64,000 nt of DNA, from the NCBI RefSeq assembly GCF_002953935.1, contig NZ_CP026514.1, positions 682,001 to 746,000 on the forward strand, read 5' to 3'. Shown here in pieces: positions 17,087-24,960 of the stretch (position 1 is its first letter; each line of letters opens with the position of its first letter). The notes below the pieces were generated by a model that was given only the letters and a program-made list of their open reading frames with translations, had not been told where the DNA came from and ran no database searches. A program made the position numbers and the translations under genes. The DNA comes from Arthrobacter sp. PGP41. GTDB taxonomy: Bacteria > Actinomycetota > Actinomycetes > Actinomycetales > Micrococcaceae.

Positions 17087-19387
17087 ATGGCCAAGACGCC
17101 TGATCAGCGGGGTAGTGCATCCGGAGGCAGGGGCGTGGCCGCCACCGACCCGGCGCTGCCGCCGACAGCGGTGGATGACGAGGTCCGTGAGGCCGAAGAA
17201 CGGAAATGGACACCGGGAAAGATCGCGCTCTGGGCTGCGATTGCACTCCTCGGCGGCGTGGCGTGGTTCATGCTGGCCATCATCCGCGGCGAAACCGTGA
17301 ACGCCATCTGGTTCGTGTTCGCCTCCGTGTGCACATACCTGATCGGCTACCGGTTCTACTCCAAGGTCATCGAGCGCTACATCACCAGGCCCGATGACCA
17401 CCGCGCCACTCCGGCGGAGTACAAGGCCGACGGCAAGGACTATGTCCGGACGGACCGCAATGTCCTGTTCGGCCACCACTTTGCCGCCATCGCCGGCGCC
17501 GGCCCGCTGGTGGGCCCGGTCATCGCGGCCCAGATGGGCTACCTGCCCGGAACTCTCTGGATCATCATCGGCGTCGTCCTGGCCGGCGCCGTCCAGGACT
17601 ACCTCGTGATGTTCTTCTCCATGCGGCGCGGCGGCCGCTCCCTGGGCCAGATGGCACGCGAGGAACTAGGCGTTATCGGCGGCACTGCCGCCCTCATCGC
17701 CACCCTGCTCATCATGGTGATCATCGTGGCCATCCTGGCGCTCGTCGTCGTCAACGCCCTGGGCGAGAGCCCGTGGGGTGTCTTCTCCGTCGGCATGACC
17801 ATTCCGATTGCGCTGTTCATGGGCATCTACCTCCGCTACCTGCGGCCCGGCAAGGTGATGGAGGTTTCGCTGATCGGTTTCGTCCTGCTGATGGCTGCCA
17901 TTATCGGCGGCGGCATCGTGGCGGAAACCCCGTGGGGTGCGGACATCTTCAGCCTCGATAAGGTGACCATCGCCTGGGGCATCATCATTTATGGCTTCAT
18001 CGCGGCCATCCTGCCCGTGTGGCTGCTCCTGGCGCCGCGTGACTACCTCTCCACGTTCATGAAGATCGGTGTGATCGTGATGCTGGCGCTCGCCATCATC
18101 GTGGTTCGGCCGGAGATCACCGTACCCGCCTTCAGCGAGTTCGCCAGCAGGGAAAACGGTCCGGTGTTCCCGGGCGCCCTGTTCCCGTTCCTGTTCGTCA
18201 CCATTGCGTGCGGTGCCTTGTCCGGCTTCCATGCACTGATTTCGTCAGGTACCACACCCAAGCTGGTGGAAAAGGAGCGGCAGACGCGTTTCATCGGCTA
18301 CGGCGGAATGCTGATGGAGTCCTTCGTGGCCATCATGGCCCTGGTGGCGGCAATATCAATCGACCGCGGCCTTTACTTCGCCATGAACTCCCCGGCAGCG
18401 CTGACCGGCGGCACGGTGGAGACAGCAGCCACCTGGGTCAACAGCCTGGGCCTGGCCGGGGTGAACATCACGCCTGACTTCCTGAGTGAAACCGCCGCCA
18501 ACGTGGGCGAAGAAAGCATCGTTTCGCGTACCGGTGGTGCTCCCACCCTGGCCGTTGGGCTCGCCCACATCATGCAGCAGTTCATCGGCGGGACGGCCAT
18601 GATGGCGTTCTGGTACCACTTCGCCATCATGTTCGAAGCCCTTTTCATCCTCACCGCAGTGGACGCCGGTACCCGTGTTGCCCGGTTCATGCTGCAGGAC
18701 TCGATCGGCAACTTCATCCCCAAGTTCAAGGAGCACTCCTGGCGGCCGGGTGCCTGGCTTTGCACCGCGGTCATGGTCGGGGCCTGGGGGGCCGTGCTGC
18801 TCATGGGCGTCACCGATCCGCTGGGCGGCATCAACACGCTGTTCCCGTTGTTCGGCATAGCCAACCAGCTGCTTGCCGCGATTGCACTGTCCGTGTGCCT
18901 GGCCATCGTGGCAAAGCGGGGAACGTTCAACTACCTGTGGATCGTCGCGCTGCCGCTAACGTTCGCTGCCGTGGTCACCATCACGGCGAGCTACCAGAAG
19001 ATCTTCTCGTCCACGCCGGCCGTGGGCTACTTCGCCAACAACGCGGCCTTCAGCAAGGCCCTGGCCGACGGGAAGACCGAGTTCGGTACTGCCAAAACGG
19101 TGGCTGCAATGGAGGCCGTGGTCCGCAACACCGCCATCCAGGGCTGGCTCTCGGTGATCTTCGTGGTGCTCAGCATCATTGTGATCGCGACGGCGCTGCT
19201 TGCCACGATCAAGTCTTTCCGCAGCCGCAGGTCGGGAGCGGTCATCACGGACAATGAAGATCCCGCCAAGCCTTCACGTGTCTTTGCCCCTGCCGGACTC
19301 ATTCCCACTCCTGCCGAGCGTGAACTGATGGCGGAATGGGAGAAGGTTCCGGCTAAACTCCGCTTCGAACGGGCAGGGCACCACTGA
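17087..19387 (+). CDS. cstA: Carbon starvation protein A, peptide/pyruvate transporter
   Basis: A 766-residue polytopic membrane protein. After a soluble first 45 residues there are many hydrophobic helices across the length, matching CstA, which imports peptides or pyruvate during carbon limitation. Conserved CstA segments are visible (HHFAAIAGAGPLVGP at about 126-140, FHALISSGTTPKLVEKE, GGTAMMAFWYHFAIMFEALFIL). The ATG at 17087 has a strong AAGGAGGAG ahead. Its TGA overlaps the ATG of the next gene, the usual cstA-ybdD arrangement, so both are made together. Confidence 0.96.
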   Translation: MAKTPDQRGSASGGRGVAATDPALPPTAVDDEVREAEERKWTPGKIALWAAIALLGGVAWFMLAIIRGETVNAIWFVFASVCTYLIGYRFYSKVIERYITRPDDHRATPAEYKADGKDYVRTDRNVLFGHHFAAIAGAGPLVGPVIAAQMGYLPGTLWIIIGVVLAGAVQDYLVMFFSMRRGGRSLGQMAREELGVIGGTAALIATLLIMVIIVAILALVVVNALGESPWGVFSVGMTIPIALFMGIYLRYLRPGKVMEVSLIGFVLLMAAIIGGGIVAETPWGADIFSLDKVTIAWGIIIYGFIAAILPVWLLLAPRDYLSTFMKIGVIVMLALAIIVVRPEITVPAFSEFASRENGPVFPGALFPFLFVTIACGALSGFHALISSGTTPKLVEKERQTRFIGYGGMLMESFVAIMALVAAISIDRGLYFAMNSPAALTGGTVETAATWVNSLGLAGVNITPDFLSETAANVGEESIVSRTGGAPTLAVGLAHIMQQFIGGTAMMAFWYHFAIMFEALFILTAVDAGTRVARFMLQDSIGNFIPKFKEHSWRPGAWLCTAVMVGAWGAVLLMGVTDPLGGINTLFPLFGIANQLLAAIALSVCLAIVAKRGTFNYLWIVALPLTFAAVVTITASYQKIFSSTPAVGYFANNAAFSKALADGKTEFGTAKTVAAMEAVVRNTAIQGWLSVIFVVLSIIVIATALLATIKSFRSRRSGAVITDNEDPAKPSRVFAPAGLIPTPAERELMAEWEKVPAKLRFERAGHH

Positions 19388-19590
19388 TGGGCGCGGCTCT
19401 CACCGGACTCTCCAGTGGGTTCAAGGGCTTCGCCCGCTACCTTGGCGGAGTCCTGGGCGCGGACGCCTACGCCAATTACCTCGAGCACCACAGGGCGGCC
19501 GGGCACGGGGAGGCACCCCTGACCGAGCGTGAGTTCTGGCGTGACCGGACCGACCGCCAGGACAACAACCCCCAGGGCCGGTGCTGCTGA
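19387..19590 (+). CDS. ybdD: YbdD/YjiX family small protein
   Basis: A 67-residue soluble protein of the YbdD/YjiX (DUF466) family, nearly always encoded directly after cstA-type transporters and thought to be needed for their activity. The family core YLGGVLGADAYANYLEHHR and the terminal EREFWRDRTDRQ are visible. The start ATG overlaps the cstA stop by one base (TGATG), giving tight translational coupling. Confidence 0.92.
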   Translation: MGAALTGLSSGFKGFARYLGGVLGADAYANYLEHHRAAGHGEAPLTEREFWRDRTDRQDNNPQGRCC

Positions 19591-19668
19591 TTGAGCTTGC
19601 AGCGTACAAGCCGCCGGGAGGGATCATCCAGTGGGTTCCGGGTGGATTGCTCATGAGAGTATGAACGC

Positions 19669-20301
19669 ATGAGCGATCCACAAGGCACTCAGTCAGCTGA
19701 GGACCTCCCGGTAGAGGGCACTCCCGTCGATGAGTGGCAGCCGCAGGTGCCCCCGCCGTCCGCACCTGCCGGTGGCAGGAAGCCCAAGGGCAGCAATGTC
19801 CAGGACCTGGTGGATGAACCGGCCAAAGTCATGCGGATCGGAACCATGATCCGGCAGCTCCTGGAAGAAGTGAAGTCTGCGCCCCTGGATGAGGCTGCCC
19901 GGGGCAGGCTTGCCGAGATCCATGCCCGTTCCATCAAGGAGCTGGAGGACGGGCTGGCTCCTGAACTTGTGGCGGAACTCGACAGGATCAGCCTGCCCTT
20001 CCCCGATGCGGGTACGCCTTCCGACGCTGAACTCCGGATAGCGCAGGCCCAGCTTGTCGGGTGGCTGGAGGGATTGTTCCACGGCATCCAGACTGCCATT
20101 GCTGCCCAGCACGCGGCCCGTGAGCAAGCGGCCGCGCAGATGCAGCTCCGCCAGCTCCCGCCGGGCACCATGATTGCCCCGGGAGTGGTCATCGGCGAGA
20201 ACGGGGAGCCACAGCGCGCCGGCGCCGGTGCGCGCTCCGGAAGCCCGGCACGGCCTGGCCAGCGGGACGACCCGGACCACGGTCCCGGACAATACCTGTA
20301 G
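19669..20301 (+). CDS. bpa: Bacterial proteasome activator Bpa (PafE)
   Basis: A 210-residue ATP-independent activator of the 20S proteasome. Bpa forms a dodecameric ring that opens the proteasome gate and promotes breakdown of unfolded proteins. The four-helix core (VMRIGTMIRQLLEEVKSAPLDE to LVGWLEGLFHGIQTAI, about 54-150) is typical. The protein ends in GQYL, the gate-opening motif that docks into the proteasome alpha ring. A proline-rich N-terminus and a flexible tail precede it. The proteasome genes themselves are not in this window. A helical hypothetical gene begins 7 nt after the stop. Confidence 0.95.
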   Translation: MSDPQGTQSAEDLPVEGTPVDEWQPQVPPPSAPAGGRKPKGSNVQDLVDEPAKVMRIGTMIRQLLEEVKSAPLDEAARGRLAEIHARSIKELEDGLAPELVAELDRISLPFPDAGTPSDAELRIAQAQLVGWLEGLFHGIQTAIAAQHAAREQAAAQMQLRQLPPGTMIAPGVVIGENGEPQRAGAGARSGSPARPGQRDDPDHGPGQYL

Positions 20302-20308
20302 GCTCCGC

Positions 20309-20785
20309 TTGGGCTTTTTCAGCGCCGCCAGGCAGGGGCGCAAGGACGACGCGGAACTGGGCCAGGGGCTGTGGCGCCGGGCCCATGACCGTTTCCAGCG
20401 GGGGCTGGACCGCTTCCACCAGGTTCTCGAGGGCGTGGAGGATGACCAGCTGTACGCCGAATTGCTGGAGATCGCCAATGAATTGGCCAGCCTCCTCGAA
20501 CGGGTGCGGCTGGTATGCATGGAAGCGCAACGGCGTTCACCCAACGACGGCCTCGATATCCCCGTGGCCCTTTCCGGGGTTCACCGTGCCCTGTCCAAGG
20601 CGGGCAATTCGCTGGCCACGACGGCGGAAGCGGCCGCCATGCTCCGGCTCGCCGTTGGCCCCATCCCGGTAGGTGCAGCCTCCGTCCGCCGCCGGGCCGA
20701 GTCCGTTTTCCAGCAGGTGGCCGACGCCGAACGGCACCTCAGCGAAGAGGATTCAGGGCCGCAGCAGTCGGGTAGTCCCGATTAA
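20309..20785 (+). CDS. Conserved helical protein downstream of bpa
   Basis: About 158 residues, almost all predicted alpha-helix (HDRFQRGLDRFHQVLEGVEDDQLY, LLEIANELASLLERVRLVC), with no signal peptide or recognised domain. The open frame extends back into bpa in another phase. The likely start is the TTG at 20309, which gives LGFFSAARQGRKDD and sits 7 nt after the bpa stop. The spacing implies co-transcription and perhaps coupling with bpa. A role linked to proteasome activation is only a context guess. Confidence 0.65.
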   Translation: MGFFSAARQGRKDDAELGQGLWRRAHDRFQRGLDRFHQVLEGVEDDQLYAELLEIANELASLLERVRLVCMEAQRRSPNDGLDIPVALSGVHRALSKAGNSLATTAEAAAMLRLAVGPIPVGAASVRRRAESVFQQVADAERHLSEEDSGPQQSGSPD

Positions 20786-20836
20786 GCGCCTGGCTTACTT
20801 CACGCCCGTATCCTCCGGGTGGAGCCGATAGTTTGG

Positions 20837-20848
20837 CAGGATGGACGA
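20837..20848 (+). promoter_or_regulatory. Possible leaderless -10 variant (CAGGAT) of the aldo/keto reductase gene
   Basis: CAGGAT at 20837-20842, then 6 nt, then ATG at 20849. It has the same form as the element before the MFS gene. Confidence 0.35.
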
Positions 20849-21694
20849 ATGACTCTTTCACCTACCTTGACCTTTAATGACGGAAACACCATCCCCCAGC
20901 TCGGCTACGGCGTGTGGCAGGTTGAGGACGGCGTGGCTGAAAAAGTGGTCCGCCAGGCGTTTGAAGCGGGCTACCGCCACATCGATACCGCCAAGATCTA
21001 CGGTAACGAGGCGGGTGTGGGCCGGGCGATTGCCAGTTCCGGCCTGTCCCCGGAGCAGCTCTTCATCACTACCAAGCTCTGGAACGCGGACCAGGGATAT
21101 GAGTCCACGCTGGTTGCCTTCGAGGAATCCATGGACAGGCTCGGGCTGGAGACCCTGGACCTTTACCTGATCCACTGGATGCAGCCCAAGCAGGACAAGT
21201 ACGTGGACACCTGGAAGGCGCTGATCGAGCTGCAGAAGCGCGGCCGGGTCAAGTCCATTGGTGTTTCGAACTTCACGGTCGAGGGCCTGCAGCGGCTCAT
21301 CGATGAGACCGGCGTGGTTCCGGCCATCCACCAGATCGAGCTCCACCCGTACTTCAGCCAGCGGGAACTGCGTGGGTTCGGCGCGGCCAACGGCATTTTG
21401 ACGCAGGCGTGGTCGCCCCTGGGCCAAGGCGGCGAGCTGCTGGACGACGGAACGGTCGCTTCGATCGCAGCCAAGCACGGCGCCACCCCGGCACAGGTTG
21501 TCATTGCCTGGCACCTCGCAATCGGCAACGTGGTGATTCCCAAGTCCGTCACCGAATCCCGGATCCGGGAAAACTTCGCAGCGCTTGAGGTCAGCCTGGA
21601 TTCCGACGACGTGGAGGCAATCAACGCGCTGGACCGCTCCGCCAACGGCGAAGGCCGCATCGGCGCGGACCCTGCAGTTTCCGACTTCGCCTAG
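20849..21694 (+). CDS. Aldo/keto reductase
   Basis: A 281-residue NADPH-dependent (beta/alpha)8-barrel reductase of the AKR5/2,5-diketo-gluconate reductase type. The catalytic tetrad is visible: Asp and Tyr in DTAKIYGNEAGVG, Lys in TTKLWN and His in IHWMQP. The family signature SIGVSNF and the C-terminal NADPH-binding IPKSVTESRIREN are present. The frame can be read from 20819, but the ATG at 20849 starts the usual barrel cap. The substrate is unknown. Confidence 0.92.
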   Translation: MTLSPTLTFNDGNTIPQLGYGVWQVEDGVAEKVVRQAFEAGYRHIDTAKIYGNEAGVGRAIASSGLSPEQLFITTKLWNADQGYESTLVAFEESMDRLGLETLDLYLIHWMQPKQDKYVDTWKALIELQKRGRVKSIGVSNFTVEGLQRLIDETGVVPAIHQIELHPYFSQRELRGFGAANGILTQAWSPLGQGGELLDDGTVASIAAKHGATPAQVVIAWHLAIGNVVIPKSVTESRIRENFAALEVSLDSDDVEAINALDRSANGEGRIGADPAVSDFA

Positions 21695-21734
21695 CCGGCG
21701 GCCGGCGCCCGCGCCCGGGTGCCGGCCCCGCAAA

Positions 21735-21765
21735 CCGCCCCGGATTGTCCAACAAGCCGGGGCGG
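21735..21765. terminator. Weak bidirectional terminator
   Basis: Inverted repeat with 9-bp arms (21735-21743 and 21757-21765) between two convergent genes. Only TTT follows on the minus strand. Confidence 0.45.
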
Positions 21766-21802
21766 CCCGCGTTAAACGGGTTCGGCAGGGAGCTGGAACA
21801 TG

Positions 21803-21988
21803 TCAGGCGGCAGTGCGGACGTGCTCGACTGCCACTGCGTCAACGACGGCCCAGCCGTCCTCTTCGCGGCAGTGCCGGCTGGCGAAACGTTCCGCCTCGG
21901 CCAGGGTGTCAAAAACCTCTGCCCGGGCACGGCCGCAGTCGGCGTCGAAGTACGTGACGTGAAATTCCTGTACCAGTTGGTTTTCCAT
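21803..21988 (-). CDS. Small hypothetical protein (61 aa)
   Basis: A small acidic soluble protein (MENQLVQEFHVTYFDADCG at the start). The order of strand-like and helix-like segments (FHVTYFD, TLAEAERFASRH, GWAVVDAVAVEHV) suggests a compact alpha/beta fold. The ATG at 21988 is chosen over an in-frame TTG five codons upstream. No ribosome-binding site is evident. No family is recognised. Confidence 0.5.
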   Translation of the reverse strand: MENQLVQEFHVTYFDADCGRARAEVFDTLAEAERFASRHCREEDGWAVVDAVAVEHVRTAA

Positions 21989-22026
21989 GAATCCAGTCTG
22001 CAACCGGGGTCTGACATTCTTTGGAA

Positions 22027-22995
22027 TCAGCCCCGCGTGTTGCCCAGCCGGAGGACCCGCTCCTGCGCGAGCATCGCCGTCCGCTCGGCTTTGTCCGCGG
22101 CACGCACCGCCTGCTTGGCCTCCGCAGTGGTGGCCGCCAGCACTTTCCGGGAGCGCTCCAGCCGCTCTTCAACGCCCTTGAGCCGGGCACGGAGCTCAGC
22201 TGCCTCCTGAATGAGTTCCGCGATCCCGGTCCGTGCCTGGTCCGCCTGGTCCTGCAGTTCGCGGGCAGCCCGGGCCGCCTCAGCCTCGGCGGCCTGCGCT
22301 TCCGCCAGGGCGGCTTTGGCTTTCTCCAATGCAGGCGGTGACGCTGGACGCGGGGCCTGGCGGACTGCCTCTAGCCGCGGCCTGTCCGGCCTGGCACGGG
22401 CGGTGCCTGCCGTCGTCGTGCGTGTTTTCCTGCTTACTGTGGCTGCTGGCCCAGGGGACGGAGCTATCGCAGCCGGCGGCAGCGCGGAGGGAACGGCAAC
22501 AACCCCCTCCAGGTCCACGGTGTTCATTCCGTCGGCGGACAACGCCTTCAGGAGGCGCCCGCTCCGCACGGCGGCCGCTGCCCCTTCATCGGCCGTCAGG
22601 GCCCGAAGGGTCTCTTCGACGTCGCCCGCCATGGCATCGCTGATGCCCCGGCCCTGCTCCCTGGCAACAGCGCGGGCGGTCTCGACGGCGGCAGCGAGCA
22701 GGACGCGGCGCTCACGGCCCAGCTCCCGCAGCGCCCCGGCGTCCAGGGACGACTGTGCCTCGCGCATCCTGCCACCAAGGTCCGCCAGCTCCGCGAGGAC
22801 ACCGGGCTGGTGCAGGGCCAGCATGTTGACGGCCCACGCGGCGGCTGACGGCTTGGGCAGGGTGCGCACTGCTGCTCCAAGGTCCTTGTCCGACCCGGCA
22901 GCCTCCTTGGCCGCAGCCGTGCGTGCTGCCACGAAGTCTTCCAGCGGCCTGGCGTAAAGCCCGCTCGCGATCCCAGCCAGGGCCTCGTCTTCCAT
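22027..22995 (-). CDS. Conserved actinobacterial coiled-coil protein
   Basis: A 322-residue cytoplasmic protein of unknown function. The first 150 residues are a conserved helical domain (FVAARTAAAKEA, LPKPSAAAWAVNMLALH). A basic, proline- and threonine-rich linker follows (about 165-215). The last 100 residues are an Ala/Glu/Arg-rich coiled coil (AKAALAEAQAAEAEAARAAR onward). The ATG at 22995 is chosen because TAAGAT lies exactly 7 nt upstream, a leaderless arrangement; longer starts at 23004 or 23052 would overlap that element. A structural or DNA-associated role is possible but unsupported. Confidence 0.75.
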   Translation of the reverse strand: MEDEALAGIASGLYARPLEDFVAARTAAAKEAAGSDKDLGAAVRTLPKPSAAAWAVNMLALHQPGVLAELADLGGRMREAQSSLDAGALRELGRERRVLLAAAVETARAVAREQGRGISDAMAGDVEETLRALTADEGAAAAVRSGRLLKALSADGMNTVDLEGVVAVPSALPPAAIAPSPGPAATVSRKTRTTTAGTARARPDRPRLEAVRQAPRPASPPALEKAKAALAEAQAAEAEAARAARELQDQADQARTGIAELIQEAAELRARLKGVEERLERSRKVLAATTAEAKQAVRAADKAERTAMLAQERVLRLGNTRG

Positions 22996-23008
22996 GCACG
23001 CCATCTTA
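22996..23008 (-). promoter_or_regulatory. Leaderless -10 element
   Basis: TAAGAT at 23008-23003, then 7 nt, then the ATG at 22995. It fixes the start of the coiled-coil protein. Confidence 0.55.
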
Positions 23009-23065
23009 GGTGCCGCGGCTGCCGCGGGTGCACGCCCCGCGGGCTGCCACACCCGCAGCCGGCGT

Positions 23066-24769
23066 TCAGTCCTTGCGGCGGGGGAGGACGAGGATTGCGT
23101 CGCCTACGGGACGTTCGCCCGATGCGTCGGAGGAGCTGTTGACGACCTTCCCTCCCACGGCCATGGTGGTGGATCCGCCGCCGTCGAGGTTGATGGCCTC
23201 CACCATGCCCAGTGACGTGGCAACGTCTGCCGCCTCTTTGATGCTCAGCCCAAGGGATGCCGTCTGGCGTCCGTCGGCGGTGACCAGGAGCGTGCGGCCC
23301 TGGCCGTCAACGCCGGCGATGGTGCGCGGGTTACGCTTGTGCACCCAGCCGTAGTAGAAGCTGTTATTGTCCCCGGTGCGCACCATTCCGTCCCGCTTCA
23401 CCGTGACATTTTCGGCGCCGCCGGACACCAGGACCGGGCCGCCGTTGACCACGTCCGTGGACGTATTGGTCTTCAGGGGTTTGCCGTCCCCGCTGATGAG
23501 GTCCGCATCGACGTCCAGGCGGGCGCCCACCGTTGCCAAGCTGCCCAGCGTGGCAGCGTCGGCACCCGTGGCCTGCAGCGTTCGTCCCCCGGCCGGCACG
23601 GCCGTGCCCCGGGAAGTGTTGACCGAGGTGACTGTGCCCTGGCCGTCCAGCACCACTTCCAGCCCCGGCCCGGACGGTGTGGACGGGCCGAAGTCCGCGG
23701 TGAAGGCAATGACCTCGTCAGGGTCCGTGCAGGTGTAGTCGTGCAGGGGGAGGACGGTGGGAGCATCGCCCGTTCCGCCGCAGTTCCGGATGAGCCCCGG
23801 GACACGGTTGATGCCGTCCAAGGCCAGCTGTGCATCCTTGGCGGCCTTGCCGCCGTCGTTGTTCTCCGGGCCGCCGCCCACCGCGGCCACGGTGCCCCGC
23901 CAGCCCAACCGCTGGATGCTGGACTCGTTCTTCTTGCCGTCGATCACCAGCGAGGGCCGGTCACCGACCGGTTCGCTGAGGACCTCGCCGTTGAACACGG
24001 CTGTTCCTGCGGGATCGCCGGGGGCACCGGCCTTTGGGTCCAGGACGAAGTAGCCCCCGTTGATGCCGGCGAGAGCACCATCGGCAGCCGCCAGTTGGCT
24101 GGTGGTTTCCCGGTTGACCAGGTCGGGGCCGTATGTTGAAGCCAGCTCGCCTGTGAACTCCTTCGGGTCAATGGTCAGGACTTCCAGCTTCCACTGGCCC
24201 CTTGACTGGTCAATGCTCCCGGCGTCACCGTCCCATCCTGTGTAAAGCACGGACGATGAATAGCCTGCCGCCTTGATCCGCGCGACGGTGGAAGCGCCGT
24301 CGTCCTTCGTGGCGAACTGGCCGGCGCGCACCCGGTAACCCAAATCACCGCCGGCATCGGCGAACTGCGGGGACCGCACCTTCTCCACCCTGGCTGCCAC
24401 GCCGGCTGCGATGAGTGCGTTGGCGACGGACTGGGCTTGTGCCTCACCGGACAGGGCCGACGAGGGGGCGTCCGGGTCGGGTGAATTCGCCGGGATGGCC
24501 ACTTCAGCCGTCCAAAAAAGGGAAGGGTTGGGGGTTCCGCGGGTAATCGACGTGCGGGTCAGGCCGGGCGCCAGTTCCGTCACGTCGCGCGCTTCGGGCA
24601 GGTCCTGGGCGCCGAGGTTAAGTTCGACGGCGGGAAGGGCCTGGGCGTCCCCTGACGGGAGGGACGGGGTAGCTGCGGAAGGGCCGGCGGTGGTGAGGAA
24701 CGCTGCGGGAAGCCCGAGGACCAGGGCGGTGACGGCAGCCTTGACGGGGAGTTTGTGTGGGGATTGCAT
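23066..24769 (-). CDS. Secreted SPOR-domain / phosphodiester glycosidase-family protein
   Basis: A 567-residue exported protein. A Sec-type signal peptide covers about 1-34 (hydrophobic ALVLGLPAAFLTTAGPSAA). A SPOR-like repeat lies at about 110-190 (QSVANALIAAGVAARVEKV, GYRVRAGQF), which in other proteins binds denuded peptidoglycan. The C-terminal part (about 300-560) is the NAGPA/DUF2233 domain, with its conserved INLDGGGSTTM and final GERPVGDAILVL. NAGPA-type enzymes cleave phosphodiester-linked sugars, so an envelope substrate such as teichoic acid or capsule is possible. It is divergent from phoD, with PHO-box-like repeats between them. The start has TAGGGT 6 nt upstream. Confidence 0.85.
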   Translation of the reverse strand: MQSPHKLPVKAAVTALVLGLPAAFLTTAGPSAATPSLPSGDAQALPAVELNLGAQDLPEARDVTELAPGLTRTSITRGTPNPSLFWTAEVAIPANSPDPDAPSSALSGEAQAQSVANALIAAGVAARVEKVRSPQFADAGGDLGYRVRAGQFATKDDGASTVARIKAAGYSSSVLYTGWDGDAGSIDQSRGQWKLEVLTIDPKEFTGELASTYGPDLVNRETTSQLAAADGALAGINGGYFVLDPKAGAPGDPAGTAVFNGEVLSEPVGDRPSLVIDGKKNESSIQRLGWRGTVAAVGGGPENNDGGKAAKDAQLALDGINRVPGLIRNCGGTGDAPTVLPLHDYTCTDPDEVIAFTADFGPSTPSGPGLEVVLDGQGTVTSVNTSRGTAVPAGGRTLQATGADAATLGSLATVGARLDVDADLISGDGKPLKTNTSTDVVNGGPVLVSGGAENVTVKRDGMVRTGDNNSFYYGWVHKRNPRTIAGVDGQGRTLLVTADGRQTASLGLSIKEAADVATSLGMVEAINLDGGGSTTMAVGGKVVNSSSDASGERPVGDAILVLPRRKD

Positions 24770-24781
24770 GCTGCGACCCTA
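24770..24781 (-). promoter_or_regulatory. Leaderless -10 element of the SPOR/NAGPA gene
   Basis: TAGGGT at 24781-24776, then 6 nt, then the ATG at 24769. Confidence 0.5.
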
Positions 24782-24819
24782 GCCAGGCGCTTAGCTGGAG
24801 GACGAAGCCACACGCCGGA

Positions 24820-24922
24820 GTTCAGCAGGTTGTGGCGGAGTGTTCACGGCTAGTTTCCGCTGGCAGCTGCCGCACCCCTTCATCGCTTGTTTACCGGCGG
24901 GTTCCCTCGGAGTTCCCGGCGG
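24820..24922 (+). promoter_or_regulatory. PHO-box-like direct-repeat arrays upstream of phoD
   Basis: Two groups of direct repeats in 11-nt register. In the first, GTTCAGC (24820), GTTCACG (24842) and GTTTCCG (24853) start on an 11-nt grid, with one weak unit at 24831. In the second, GTTTACC (24889) is 12 nt before GTTCCCT (24901), and GTTCCCG (24912) is 11 nt after that. Actinobacterial PhoP-type regulators bind 11-nt direct repeats of the GTTCACC kind. The array ends 38 bp before phoD and faces it. Binding by RegX3 is inferred. Confidence 0.55.
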
Positions 24923-24960
24923 GAGGCGTCCTGTTCAAGGCTCAAGGGGACGCTGGCAGC

